A DNA stretch of 17,317 nucleotides from an uncultured Eubacterium sp. (GTDB taxonomy: Bacteria > Bacillota > Clostridia > Oscillospirales > Acutalibacteraceae): positions 1-17,317 of the forward strand of contig CAMFPZ010000001.1 in NCBI GenBank assembly GCA_945979635.1, given 5' to 3'. Every line of letters starts with the position of its first letter. The stretch's first letter is position 1. Position numbers and translations under genes: made by a program. Of the stretch, positions 6,684 through 15,600 are shown piece after piece. The notes beneath the pieces are model-generated. The model had not been told where the DNA came from, did not search any database, and worked only from the letters and a program-made list of their open reading frames with translations.

Positions 6684-7874
6684 TTAATACTCGTATTTCC
6701 CGTGTGGGATTGAATTGAATTTATCAATAACTGTTTGGTATCTGTTATAAGCGTTTTGGATGCTTTCGTCCCAGCTTATGTAGATGTCGTTTTGTGCCTT
6801 GTGGCCGACGCGGTTTAGCAGGTCTGTGTTGTCAATAATTTCATCAATTACCCTTGCAACGCTTCGAGAGGTTTCGAGGCAGAGGAAGCCGGTTTCGGCA
6901 TCCTTTATTCCTTCGCCGGCACAGGAGCCTGCGACAACAAGAGCCGGAGTAGCCGATGCCGCAGCCTCGCGGACAACGAGTCCGTTTGTGTCGAAGGTGC
7001 TCGGAAAAACGAGCAGGTCGGCTGTGCCGTAATATATTTGGAGCTCGCTCCTGTCGTCAAGATTTCCTGTAAAAATAACCTTATTGTCGAGTCCGAGTCT
7101 TCGACAATATTTTTTTATTGCAGATTCGTCAGGTCCCATTCCAATCATAATCATACGAAAATCACGACCGGAATTTGTCAGTATTTTGCAGGCATCCAGA
7201 ATGATTTGTATATTTTTGTACCACATCATTCTTCCGACAAAAAGCAAAATCGGAACGTCCTTAGGAATATTGTGCTTTCTTCTAATCATCGCCTTCATAG
7301 CTTCGTTGCACTCGGTTTTAGGCAAATCACAGCCATTTGGCATAACAACAAAGTCGCCCTCATATCCAACCCTGCGAAGACTATCTGCCGTACCTCGGCT
7401 GGTTATCCAAACCTCGTCTGCCGCCTTGATATTATTGAGCAACATTCCGTATGCTCTGTGGCGTAGGGCGAGTGATTTTACTCTGCTGTCGAAATCGTAT
7501 TCATATTTTGTATGATAGGTCAGTATATGCGGAATACGCTTTATTCTGTTTATTCTTCTGAAAAAATAGCTCGTAGCTATAGGACAATGGCTGTGAAGAA
7601 CATCAAAGTCTCTGCTGATGATGTCTTCGGCGAACTCTCTTTTGAAAGGCCAGCCGACGGGATAACCCTCTCCGAAGGTGAACAGGCTTTTATATCTGTA
7701 TATTTCGTATGGGAATTTATAGTCAAAGCTGTTCGGAACCTCCGGAACAACGATAGTTGCTCTGCCGAGCTTTTCGTTAATTATATCGGCATAGCATTTT
7801 GCAACAGTGCTTATTCCGTCGATGGTTGGCGGAAATGCTTCTGTTCCGATTGCAATATTCAGCCCATTATCCAT
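6684..7874 (-). CDS. Glycosyltransferase family 4 (GT-B fold), possibly lipid-linked
   Basis: A 396-residue retaining GT4 glycosyltransferase with the usual two Rossmann-like domains. The N-terminal acceptor domain shows TEAFPPTIDGISTV at 11-24, then HSHCPIATSYFF and LTYHTKYEYDF, a pattern I associate with the diacylglycerol glucosyltransferase and mannosyltransferase branch. The C-terminal nucleotide-sugar domain begins near residue 210 with LLFVGRMMWYKN and ends with the donor-site block FDTNGLVVREAAA. In that block the first Glu of the E-x7-E motif is Asp (D295) and the second is kept (E303). There is no signal peptide; such enzymes usually act at the inner face of the membrane. Membrane glycolipid synthesis is a plausible role but is inference from the branch. 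It begins a minus-strand group with the hydrolase and nrdG, 113 bases upstream of the former, and is divergent from hprK. Confidence 0.82.
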   Translation of the reverse strand: MDNGLNIAIGTEAFPPTIDGISTVAKCYADIINEKLGRATIVVPEVPNSFDYKFPYEIYRYKSLFTFGEGYPVGWPFKREFAEDIISRDFDVLHSHCPIATSYFFRRINRIKRIPHILTYHTKYEYDFDSRVKSLALRHRAYGMLLNNIKAADEVWITSRGTADSLRRVGYEGDFVVMPNGCDLPKTECNEAMKAMIRRKHNIPKDVPILLFVGRMMWYKNIQIILDACKILTNSGRDFRMIMIGMGPDESAIKKYCRRLGLDNKVIFTGNLDDRSELQIYYGTADLLVFPSTFDTNGLVVREAAASATPALVVAGSCAGEGIKDAETGFLCLETSRSVARVIDEIIDNTDLLNRVGHKAQNDIYISWDESIQNAYNRYQTVIDKFNSIPHGKYEY

Positions 7875-7912
7875 AGCCCTACCTCTTTTTGTGTTTTTCT
7901 GTCTTGTACTAG

Positions 7913-7941
7913 ATTATACCATAGCGTTAGAAAAAAGTAAA
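7913..7941 (-). promoter_or_regulatory. Promoter of the glycosyltransferase gene
   Basis: On the minus strand TTTACT (7941-7936) and TATAAT (7918-7913) are 17 bases apart. A TGG immediately before the TATAAT makes it an extended -10, which compensates for the weak -35. The expected start is about 30 bases upstream of the ATG. Confidence 0.6.
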
Positions 7942-7976
7942 TTATATATTTTATAAGAAATTTTTTCCGGTTAGAC

Positions 7977-8005
7977 TTGATATATAGTTAAATGTAAGAT
8001 ATAAT
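7977..8005 (+). promoter_or_regulatory. Promoter of the hprK-dnaE cluster
   Basis: TTGATA (7977-7982) and TATAAT (8000-8005) with a 17-base spacer make a near-consensus sigma-A promoter, with a start expected near 8012. A 7-base inverted repeat, ATAGTTA (7984-7990) and TAACTAT (8016-8022), brackets the -10 and the expected start. No other good promoter or terminator was seen between hprK and dnaE, so this may drive all six genes. Confidence 0.75.
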
Positions 8006-8035
8006 AAAATTTGAATAACTATGTGAGGTGCGATT

Positions 8036-8998
8036 ATGTCAGAATATTTTGTAACCTTGGATAAGATTGTCGAAAGCCATGAACTCGAGGTAGTGTTTAC
8101 TCCGAGGCCTGTGGGCGAAATAAAGATTACTACAAGTGAGATTAATCGTCCGGGTATTGTCCTTACAGGCTATACCGATTATTTTGACCCGCTTCGTATT
8201 CAAATTCTCGGTTGGACGGAATTCGGATTCTTGCTGAATATGTCCGACAGCGAGCGAAAGATGGCTCTCGGATATTGGCTTGGTCAGCACCCGGCTGCGG
8301 CTGTTGTTACAAGAGATCTCGATATTCCTGATTATTTCAAGGACGCCTGCGAGGAATACAATGTACCCTTGCTAAAGACGAATCAGGAAACATCTGCATT
8401 TCTTGCTTCTCTCATTGCATATTTGAACAGAGAGCTTGCTCCTCGAATTACCCGCCACGGCGTATTCGTCGAGGTTTACGGAGAGGGTATTCTCATAGTC
8501 GGAGAAAGCGGTGCCGGCAAGAGCGAAACGGCTATTGAGCTAATTAAGCGTGGACACAGACTAATCGCAGACGATGCTGTTGAAATTCGAAGGGTAAGCG
8601 GAAATACTCTCGAGGGCTCGTCGCCGAGCAATATTCGCCATTTCATCGAGGTTAGGGGCATCGGTATTATTAACGCGAGACGAATCTTTGGTATGGGTGC
8701 TGTAAAGCCGAAGGAGAAGATTGACCTTGTTATTCAGTTTGAGGCTTGGGATGCCACAAAGGCATATGACAGACTCGGACTCGATAATGAATACACAAGA
8801 CTTTTGGATGTTAAGGTGCCTGTGATTTGTGTCCCTATTACTCCCGGACGAAATCTTGCTGTTATCGTCGAAACGGCGGCGATGAATAATCGTCAAAAGA
8901 AGATGGGCTATAATGGTGCAAAGGAGCTTATGCACGGCCTTGGTATGGATGATATGGAAATATCCGAAAAAGAGCTCGAAATTTGGAATAATTCGTAA
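8036..8998 (+). CDS. hprK: HPr kinase/phosphorylase
   Basis: HprK phosphorylates Ser46 of the phosphocarrier HPr when glycolytic intermediates are high and removes that phosphate otherwise; P-Ser-HPr is the co-repressor of CcpA in Bacillota. The 320-residue protein has the expected N-terminal domain and a C-terminal kinase domain: a conserved His in RHGVFVEV (H141), the P-loop GESGAGKS (156-163), IADD shortly after, and the family signature EVRGIGIINARRIFG from residue 205. The usual P-loop is GDSGVGKS, so two conservative changes are visible. Length fits the family (about 310). The ATG follows a GAGGTG ribosome site. It heads a cluster with glucokinase and, further on, pfkA, which fits its role as a flux sensor. 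Confidence 0.96.
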   Translation: MSEYFVTLDKIVESHELEVVFTPRPVGEIKITTSEINRPGIVLTGYTDYFDPLRIQILGWTEFGFLLNMSDSERKMALGYWLGQHPAAAVVTRDLDIPDYFKDACEEYNVPLLKTNQETSAFLASLIAYLNRELAPRITRHGVFVEVYGEGILIVGESGAGKSETAIELIKRGHRLIADDAVEIRRVSGNTLEGSSPSNIRHFIEVRGIGIINARRIFGMGAVKPKEKIDLVIQFEAWDATKAYDRLGLDNEYTRLLDVKVPVICVPITPGRNLAVIVETAAMNNRQKKMGYNGAKELMHGLGMDDMEISEKELEIWNNS

Positions 8999-9019
8999 AA
9001 CATTTAGGAGGAAATATAT

Positions 9020-9964
9020 ATGTTGAGAATTGGAATTGATTTAGGCGGAACGAATATTGTTGCAGGTGTTGTAAACGATAAGTACGAAATTATTGCAAAG
9101 GCAAAGACGCCTACCGCTATGCCTCGCACACCTGAGGAGATTTTCGATGATATTGCTATGGTGTGTAAGCAGGCTATGGCGGAAGCAGGTGTTACAATTT
9201 CCGACATTCATTCGGTAGGTCTGGGTACTCCGGGCACGGCGAATAAGGAGGGCATAATCGAATATGCAAACAATCTCGGATTTGATCATGTTCCTGCAAA
9301 GGATATGCTTGTAGAAAGACTCGGATGCGACAGAGTTTATATCGAGAATGATGCAAACTGTGCTGCTCTCGGAGAGGCTTACGCAGGCTGCGGCAATGGT
9401 GCAAAGCATTTTGTTGCCGTTACTCTCGGAACAGGCGTTGGCTCGGGCATTATCGTAGACGGCAAAATCGTTTCCGGTATTAACTGTGCCGGCGGTGAGT
9501 GCGGTCATTCCGTAATCGTAGTAGACGGCGAGCCTTGTTCATGCGGTCGTAAGGGATGCTGGGAGGCTTATGCTTCTGCAACTGCTCTTATTAATCAAAC
9601 AAAGGCAGCTATGGCAGAATATCCTGATTCGGTTATGCACGAGCTTGCAAAGGAAGAGGGAAAGGTTTCGGGCAGAACTGCATTTGATGCAATGCGTAGA
9701 GGCGATATAGCAGGTATTAAGGTTGTTGATAAGTACATAAAATATGTTGCCTGCGGACTTATTAATCTCGTAAATATATTCCAGCCGGAGGTAATTTGTA
9801 TCGGCGGCGGAATTTGTAACGAGGGTGAGACGCTTCTTCGTCCGCTTCGCAGATTTATTGAGAGCGAGCGTTACAGCGTTTACTCAAAGATTCAGTCCAA
9901 AATTGTCAAAGCCGAGCTCGGAAACGATGCAGGTCTAATCGGTGCGGCAATTCTCGAGGGCTAA
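9020..9964 (+). CDS. glcK: ROK-family glucokinase
   Basis: A cytoplasmic sugar kinase expected to phosphorylate glucose with ATP to glucose-6-phosphate. The 314-residue protein has the phosphate-binding DLGGTN (7-12), the catalytic Asp in ENDANCAALGE (D111), TLGTGVGSG following it, and the ROK zinc site with ligands H163 in ECGHS and C173, C175 and C180 in PCSCGRKGCWE. The absence of an N-terminal helix-turn-helix shows it is a kinase and not a ROK repressor. GGAGG (9007-9011) lies eight bases before the ATG, and the gene starts 21 bases after hprK. Glucose is the most likely substrate, given the Gram-positive glucokinase-like motif set, but mannose or N-acetyl-hexosamine activity cannot be ruled out by sequence alone. 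Confidence 0.9.
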   Translation: MLRIGIDLGGTNIVAGVVNDKYEIIAKAKTPTAMPRTPEEIFDDIAMVCKQAMAEAGVTISDIHSVGLGTPGTANKEGIIEYANNLGFDHVPAKDMLVERLGCDRVYIENDANCAALGEAYAGCGNGAKHFVAVTLGTGVGSGIIVDGKIVSGINCAGGECGHSVIVVDGEPCSCGRKGCWEAYASATALINQTKAAMAEYPDSVMHELAKEEGKVSGRTAFDAMRRGDIAGIKVVDKYIKYVACGLINLVNIFQPEVICIGGGICNEGETLLRPLRRFIESERYSVYSKIQSKIVKAELGNDAGLIGAAILEG

Positions 9965-9988
9965 TAATATAAAAACAGGTGAAATTTT

Positions 9989-10888
9989 TTGACAGATTTA
10001 ATCCAATTTATCAAGGAAAATAAAATTTCATATATAGAAAATGAGCCGATGAGTGCTCATACAACTTTTAAAATCGGCGGACCTGCCAGACTTATGCTGT
10101 TTCCCTCAAGCGAGGATGAAATTGCGGCAATCGTAAAGAAATGCCGCGAGCTTGGAGAAAGATATATTGTTGTCGGAAACGGTTCAAATCTTCTCGTATC
10201 GGATGATGGAATTGATGGGGTTGTTATTGTACTTGGCAAGGATTTCGGCGATGTCGTTGTATTGGACGATGAAACGATTTTTGCCCAAGCCGGAGCACAG
10301 CTTATGAAGGTGTGTCGTGTTGCGTTGGAAAATTCGTTGAGCGGACTCGAATTTGCGTATGGCATTCCGGGCTCGTGCGGCGGCGGTGCGTTTATGAATG
10401 CAGGAGCCTATGGCGGTGAGCTGAAGGATGTGTTATATCGCTGTGACCATATTGACGAAAACGGAAATAAAGGAAGCCTTTGCGGTGATGATTTAAGACT
10501 CTCGTATCGTCATAGTGCATATTATGACAATGGCTGTATTGTCACAGGACTTTACCTTAAGCTTAAGAAGGATAATGCCGAGGATATTAAGGCAAGAATG
10601 GATGATTTTATGCTTCGCAGAAAAACGAAGCAGCCTCTCGAATATCCGTCGGCAGGATCAACCTTCAAAAGACCGGAGGGGTATTTTGCGGGTGCACTTA
10701 TTGAGCAATGCAATCTCAAGGGAGCCTCGGTCGGTGGTGCACAGGTAAGCGAAAAGCACGCAGGCTTTGTTATAAACAAGGGCAATGCAAGCTGCAAGGA
10801 TGTTTTAGAGCTTTGTAAAATGGTTTCAAGCATAGTTAAGACAGAATGCGGCGTTGATTTAGAAATGGAAATAAGAGTAACTGAGTAG
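9989..10888 (+). CDS. murB: UDP-N-acetylenolpyruvoylglucosamine reductase
   Basis: MurB is an FAD enzyme that uses NADPH to reduce the enolpyruvyl group and yield UDP-N-acetylmuramate, the second committed step of peptidoglycan precursor synthesis. The 299 residues show HTTFKIGGPA near residue 24, the FAD-binding GNGSNLLV and YGIPGSCGGG (from 124), the catalytic Ser in SAGSTFKRP (S224) and the catalytic Glu in the closing LEMEIRV (E294). The start is a TTG at 9989: AGGTGA lies six bases upstream, and the first in-frame ATG would remove about 20 conserved-region residues and leave no ribosome site. The tail is short, as in the type II enzymes common in Bacillota. It follows the glucokinase by 24 bases, and its stop codon overlaps the ribosome site of rapZ. 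Confidence 0.95.
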   Translation: MTDLIQFIKENKISYIENEPMSAHTTFKIGGPARLMLFPSSEDEIAAIVKKCRELGERYIVVGNGSNLLVSDDGIDGVVIVLGKDFGDVVVLDDETIFAQAGAQLMKVCRVALENSLSGLEFAYGIPGSCGGGAFMNAGAYGGELKDVLYRCDHIDENGNKGSLCGDDLRLSYRHSAYYDNGCIVTGLYLKLKKDNAEDIKARMDDFMLRRKTKQPLEYPSAGSTFKRPEGYFAGALIEQCNLKGASVGGAQVSEKHAGFVINKGNASCKDVLELCKMVSSIVKTECGVDLEMEIRVTE

Positions 10889-10900
10889 GAGAAAAGAATA

Positions 10901-11767
10901 ATGAAGGATATAATTTTTTTGACAGGTATGTCGGGTGCAGGAAAATCTACAGCTATGAGCTTTATGGAGGATACGGGATATTATTGTATTGATAATATGC
11001 CTGCTGAGCTTATCAGCACTTTTATTTCGCTCATCGAAAAAAGCGACAGATATAATAAAATTGCTATCGTTGCCGATGTTAGAACAGAAGGCGTTTATTC
11101 CGAATTCCAAAAGGCTGTTGCAGGAATCGCAGAGCAGTTATACGATTACCATGTCAGAACTATTTTTCTCGACATAAAGAATACAGTTGCTCTTAAGAGA
11201 TATAAGCTCACAAGAAGAAAGCACCCGTTTTCCGATAGATTTAACGGTTCAATTGAGAAGGCGTTGGAATATGAAAGAGAGGTATTGTCGCCTATTCGCC
11301 AGAATGCCGACCATGTTATTGACACCTCGGATTATGACGCTAACCAGCTTCGCGGCAGACTTACTCAAATTCTTTTGGGCGACGAAAAGGCAATAATGAA
11401 TATTAATCTAACCTCATTCGGCTTTAAGCACGGCATCCCTAATGACGCTGATTTTATGCTTGATGTAAGATGCTTGCCTAATCCGTATTGGAAAGAGGAT
11501 TTGAGAGATATGACAGGCGTGGACAAGGAGGTTTACGACTATGTATTCAGCTTCGATGAGTCGGTTGAGCTTCTTGAAAAGCTAAAGGATTTGCTCGATT
11601 ATCTTAATCCGCTTTATATTAAAGAGGGCAAGAGCCAGCTTGTTATTGCTATTGGATGCACAGGCGGAAATCACCGTAGCGTTGCATTTGTTGAGGCGTT
11701 GAATAAATATTTTTCACGCAAGTGGGCAAATGTTACTGTAAATCATAGAGATATAAACAGAAGATAG
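10901..11767 (+). CDS. rapZ: RNase adapter/nucleotide-binding protein RapZ (YvcJ family)
   Basis: The 288-residue protein is a RapZ/YvcJ P-loop protein. In E. coli RapZ directs RNase E to the GlmZ small RNA and senses glucosamine-6-phosphate; in Bacillus YvcJ hydrolyses GTP and its role is less clear, so function here is only partly known. Seen directly: the P-loop GMSGAGKST (9-17), YYCIDNMP near residue 28, a Walker B-like VADVRTE near residue 55, and in the C-terminal domain IGCTGGNHRSV (251-261) and the ending HRDINRR. GGAG (10888-10891), overlapping the murB stop, serves as ribosome site. It is followed by whiA nine bases later; the yvcK gene that usually separates them in Bacillota is absent. 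Confidence 0.95.
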   Translation: MKDIIFLTGMSGAGKSTAMSFMEDTGYYCIDNMPAELISTFISLIEKSDRYNKIAIVADVRTEGVYSEFQKAVAGIAEQLYDYHVRTIFLDIKNTVALKRYKLTRRKHPFSDRFNGSIEKALEYEREVLSPIRQNADHVIDTSDYDANQLRGRLTQILLGDEKAIMNINLTSFGFKHGIPNDADFMLDVRCLPNPYWKEDLRDMTGVDKEVYDYVFSFDESVELLEKLKDLLDYLNPLYIKEGKSQLVIAIGCTGGNHRSVAFVEALNKYFSRKWANVTVNHRDINRR

Positions 11768-11776
11768 GGTAAACTT

Positions 11777-12670
11777 ATGTCCTTTTCATCAGATGTTAAA
11801 AGTGAATTAGTAAAAATTGAACACGAAAAATATTGCTGCAAAAAGAGTCTTCTTTACGGAATGGCTCTTTTTTCGAAGAGCTTCGGTTATCGAGAAATAG
11901 TTTTTCAGTCGAAGAGTATGGAAACCGCGGAGCTTTTTGGTGCTCTTTTGAGCGAGCTGTGCTCCGTTCAGGCAAAAATCACGGCATCTCCTGCAGGAAG
12001 GATTTACACTGTTGCAATTCGAAAGGCGGCTAATGCGGCACGAATTATGGCATATTTTGGCCACGAAAGGAACGAAACCAGCCTTCGTATAAATTTTTCC
12101 GTTTTCGGATGTGAGGAGTGTCAAAAAGCGTTTGTAAAGGGAGCTTTTTTGGCGTGTGGTGCCGTTTCTTCTCCCGAAAGAGATTATCACTTGGAGTTTT
12201 CGGTTGCATTTATGAACCTTTCGAGGAGTTTTATGACAGCCCTTCAGGAGCTTGAGCTTCAGCCGAAGCTCACTAACCGAAAGGGATACAATATCATATA
12301 CTTTAAGGATAGCGAGGCTATTGAGGACTGTCTGTACATTATGGGTGCAAGCAAATGTATGTTCGATATGATGAATGTAAAGATAGTTAAGGAAATTCGC
12401 AATTCTGCTAACCGAAAGGCAAATTGCGAAACGGCAAATATCGAAAAAACGGTTGCCGCCGCCTCTCCGCAAATAAATGCCATTTTGAAGATTCAAGATA
12501 AAAAGGGACTCGATTCGCTTTCGGAGCCCTTACGCCAAATGGCAGAAATCAGATTAGAAAATCCGGACAGCTCACTCGGTGAGCTTGCCGAAATGTTTGA
12601 GCCGCCGATTAGCAGAAGCGGCGTAAACCATAGACTTTCACGATTAGTAAAAATAGCCGAGGAGTTGTAG
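11777..12670 (+). CDS. whiA: WhiA, DNA-binding regulator of division and chromosome segregation
   Basis: WhiA combines a degenerate LAGLIDADG homing-endonuclease-like domain with a C-terminal helix-turn-helix; it controls sporulation septation in Streptomyces and influences division and nucleoid segregation in Bacillus. The 297-residue product starts MSFSSDVKSEL, a typical WhiA N-terminus, shows ERDYHLEFSV within the central domain, and ends with PPISRSGVNHRLSRL in the recognition-helix region, all hallmarks of the family. Length is usual. The ribosome site is weak (GGGTA near 11767), suggesting that translation depends on rapZ read-through. dnaE begins two bases after its stop, and the dnaE ribosome site lies in its last codons, so expression of the two is probably coupled. 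Confidence 0.93.
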   Translation: MSFSSDVKSELVKIEHEKYCCKKSLLYGMALFSKSFGYREIVFQSKSMETAELFGALLSELCSVQAKITASPAGRIYTVAIRKAANAARIMAYFGHERNETSLRINFSVFGCEECQKAFVKGAFLACGAVSSPERDYHLEFSVAFMNLSRSFMTALQELELQPKLTNRKGYNIIYFKDSEAIEDCLYIMGASKCMFDMMNVKIVKEIRNSANRKANCETANIEKTVAAASPQINAILKIQDKKGLDSLSEPLRQMAEIRLENPDSSLGELAEMFEPPISRSGVNHRLSRLVKIAEEL

Positions 12671-12672
12671 GA

Positions 12673-15600
12673 ATGTTTACTCATCTTCATTTGCATACAC
12701 AGTTTAGCTTGCTCGACGGTGCCTGCCGTTTGGGCGAGCTTGTCAGTCGTGCAAGGGAGTTGGGTATGAACAGCCTTGCAATAACCGATCACGGCAATAT
12801 GTATGGTGCGGTTGATTTTTATAAGGAATGTAAAAAGCAGGGTATAAAGCCGATTATCGGATGCGAGGTTTATGTTGCACCTCACAGCAGATACGATAGA
12901 GATAAATCGCTCGACTCAAGATATAATCATCTTGTTCTTCTTGTGAAAAACGAGACAGGTTATAAGAACCTTATTAAAATGGTGTCGAAATCATACACTG
13001 AGGGATTTTATTTTAAGCCGAGAATTGATCGAGATTTGCTCGAGGAATACAGTGAGGGACTTATTTGTCTTTCTGCGTGTCTTGCGGGTGAAATACCACA
13101 GCTCATTTTGCAACGGGATTTTGACAGTGCAAGGCGACAGGCTCTTTGGTATCAGGGCGTTTTCGGCAGGGAAAATTATTTTTTGGAAATTCAGGACCAC
13201 GGAATTGAACAGGAAAAGATAGTTCTTGATGGTCTTGTAAGATTGTCGAACGAAACCGGAATCGGACTCGTTGCGACTAATGATGTACACTATGTACATA
13301 AAGATGACGCCGATATTCAGCAGGTGCTTATCTGTATTGCGACTAACCATATTTTGGGAGAGGATACCGGACTCGAATTCCATTCCGATAATTTTTATCT
13401 CAAGAGCGAGGACGAAATGCGTTCGCTGTTTTCTGCCTATCCCGAGGCAATTGAGAATACACAAAAAATTGCAGATAGGTGCAATTTCGATTTTGAATTT
13501 GGAAACACAAAGCTCCCTTATTTCGAAACCCCGAATGGTATGGGGCATTTTGAATATTTTAGAAAAAAATGCTATGAGGGAATGAAAATACGATATGGCG
13601 AAAATATCCCTCAATCCTACATCGACCGACTTGAATACGAGCTCGAAACGGTTGATAAGATGGGATATACAGACTATTATTTAATCGTTCAGGACTTTGT
13701 TCAGTTTGCAAAGAAAAGAGGGATTCCTGTTGGACCGGGCAGAGGCTCGGGAGCAGGCTCACTTGCCGCATATTGCATTGGAATAACGGATTTAGACCCA
13801 ATGAAATATGATTTGATTTTTGAGCGATTTTTGAATCCCGAAAGAGTTTCTATGCCTGATTTCGATATAGATTTTTGTTACGAACGCAGGCAGGAGGTCA
13901 TTGATTATGTGACCGAAAAGTATGGTGCAGACCATGTTGCCCAGATTGTTACATTCGGCACCTTGCAGGCGAGAGCGGCAATTCGCGATGTCGGAAGAGT
14001 TATGGGAATGCCGTATAATCGTGTTGATGCTGTTGCAAAAATGATTCCCAACGCACTTCATATTACGATTGACGAGTCGATTCAAAGAAGCAAAGAGCTT
14101 CGTTCTGCTATCGAGGAAAATGAAGAAATCAGGAAATTGATTGATACCGCCCGTAGAGTTGAGGGTATGCCAAGAAATACCTCAACCCACGCGGCAGGAG
14201 TCGTTATTACCCATAATGCGGTTTCGTCCTATGTACCTCTTGCGACTAATGACGGTCTTGTTGTTACGCAGTATATTATGACGACTCTCGAGGAACTCGG
14301 ATTGCTGAAGATGGATTTCCTCGGCTTGCGTACTCTAACCGTTATTGATGACGCGGCAAAGGCGGCAGGAATTGATATTGAGAGTGTTCCGATTGATGAC
14401 GAACGAGTGTATAAATTATTTGCACAGGGCAAGACCGAGGGTATATTTCAATTCGAATCTTCAGGAATGAAGCAGATGCTTATGAACCTGAAGCCGACGG
14501 CACTTGAGGATTTAATTGCTGCAACCTCACTGTATCGTCCGGGTCCGGCTAACCAAATTGATACCTTCGTGCATAATTCGAATAATGAGCAGGATATAAG
14601 ATACGATACTCCCATGCTTGAGCCTATCTTGAGAAATACCTACGGATGTATGGTGTATCAGGAGCAGGTTATGCAGATTTTTCGCAGTCTTGCCGGATAC
14701 AGCTATGGTAGGGCAGATGTCGTTCGCCGTGCTATGAGTAAGAAGAAGCACGATGTTATGGAGCGTGAGCGTAGTGCATTTGTTGATGGCTGTGAGAAGA
14801 ACGGAATTCAGCCTGTCCTTGCAAATTCGATATTCGACAAAATGACCGATTTTGCTTCCTATGCGTTTAATAAATCTCACGCTGCCTGCTATGCACTCGT
14901 TGCATATAGATGTGCATATCTAAAGGTTTATTATCCTGCTGAGTTTATGGCGGCTCTTTTGTCGTCGGTTTTGGATAATTCTAACAAGGTTGCCAGGTAT
15001 ATTGCGGAATGTAAGCGACTGGGAATTCGTCTTGCACCGCCTGATATTAACAGCTCTATGAAGGGCTTTACCGCATCGGGAAATAAGCTGATTAATTACG
15101 GACTCCTTGGAATAAAAAATCTCGGTAATGATTTCATCGAGGAAATCATTAAGGAGCGAGAAAATAAGCCCTTTAGTGATTTGGCTGACTTTTGCACACG
15201 AATGCAGAGCCATAGGTTTAATCGTCGTGCCGCCGAGAGCCTCATTAGATGCGGTGCTCTCGACAGACTCGGAGCTAACAGAAAGCAAATGCTTCAGGCT
15301 CTTCCGACTCTTCTCGGCTCAATAGAGCAGAAGTATAAAAGCACTATGTATGGTCAGGTTGGATTGTTTGACCTCGGCGAAGGCTTTGAAGAGGAAATAA
15401 AAATGCCTGATGTTGAGGAATTTTCTGCTTCTGAGCTCTTGCAAATGGAAAAGGAAATTACAGGACTTTATCTTTCGGGTCATCCTATGGACAAGTACGA
15501 CAGCTATATCGAAAAATCAGGATGCCGCCGCACCTACGAAATTCTTGAGGCGGGAGCATCGGGTAGCGAGCTCAAAGACGGAGATAGGGTAACGCTGTGC

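Noticed and set aside
11807..12496. 229-residue open frame antisense to whiA.
   Set aside because: Shadow of a conserved gene; composition is low-complexity and Cys/Arg-rich as expected for reverse-strand noise.
12991..13614. 207-residue open frame antisense to dnaE.
   Set aside because: Lies wholly inside the conserved PHP and linker coding region, with no start signals.
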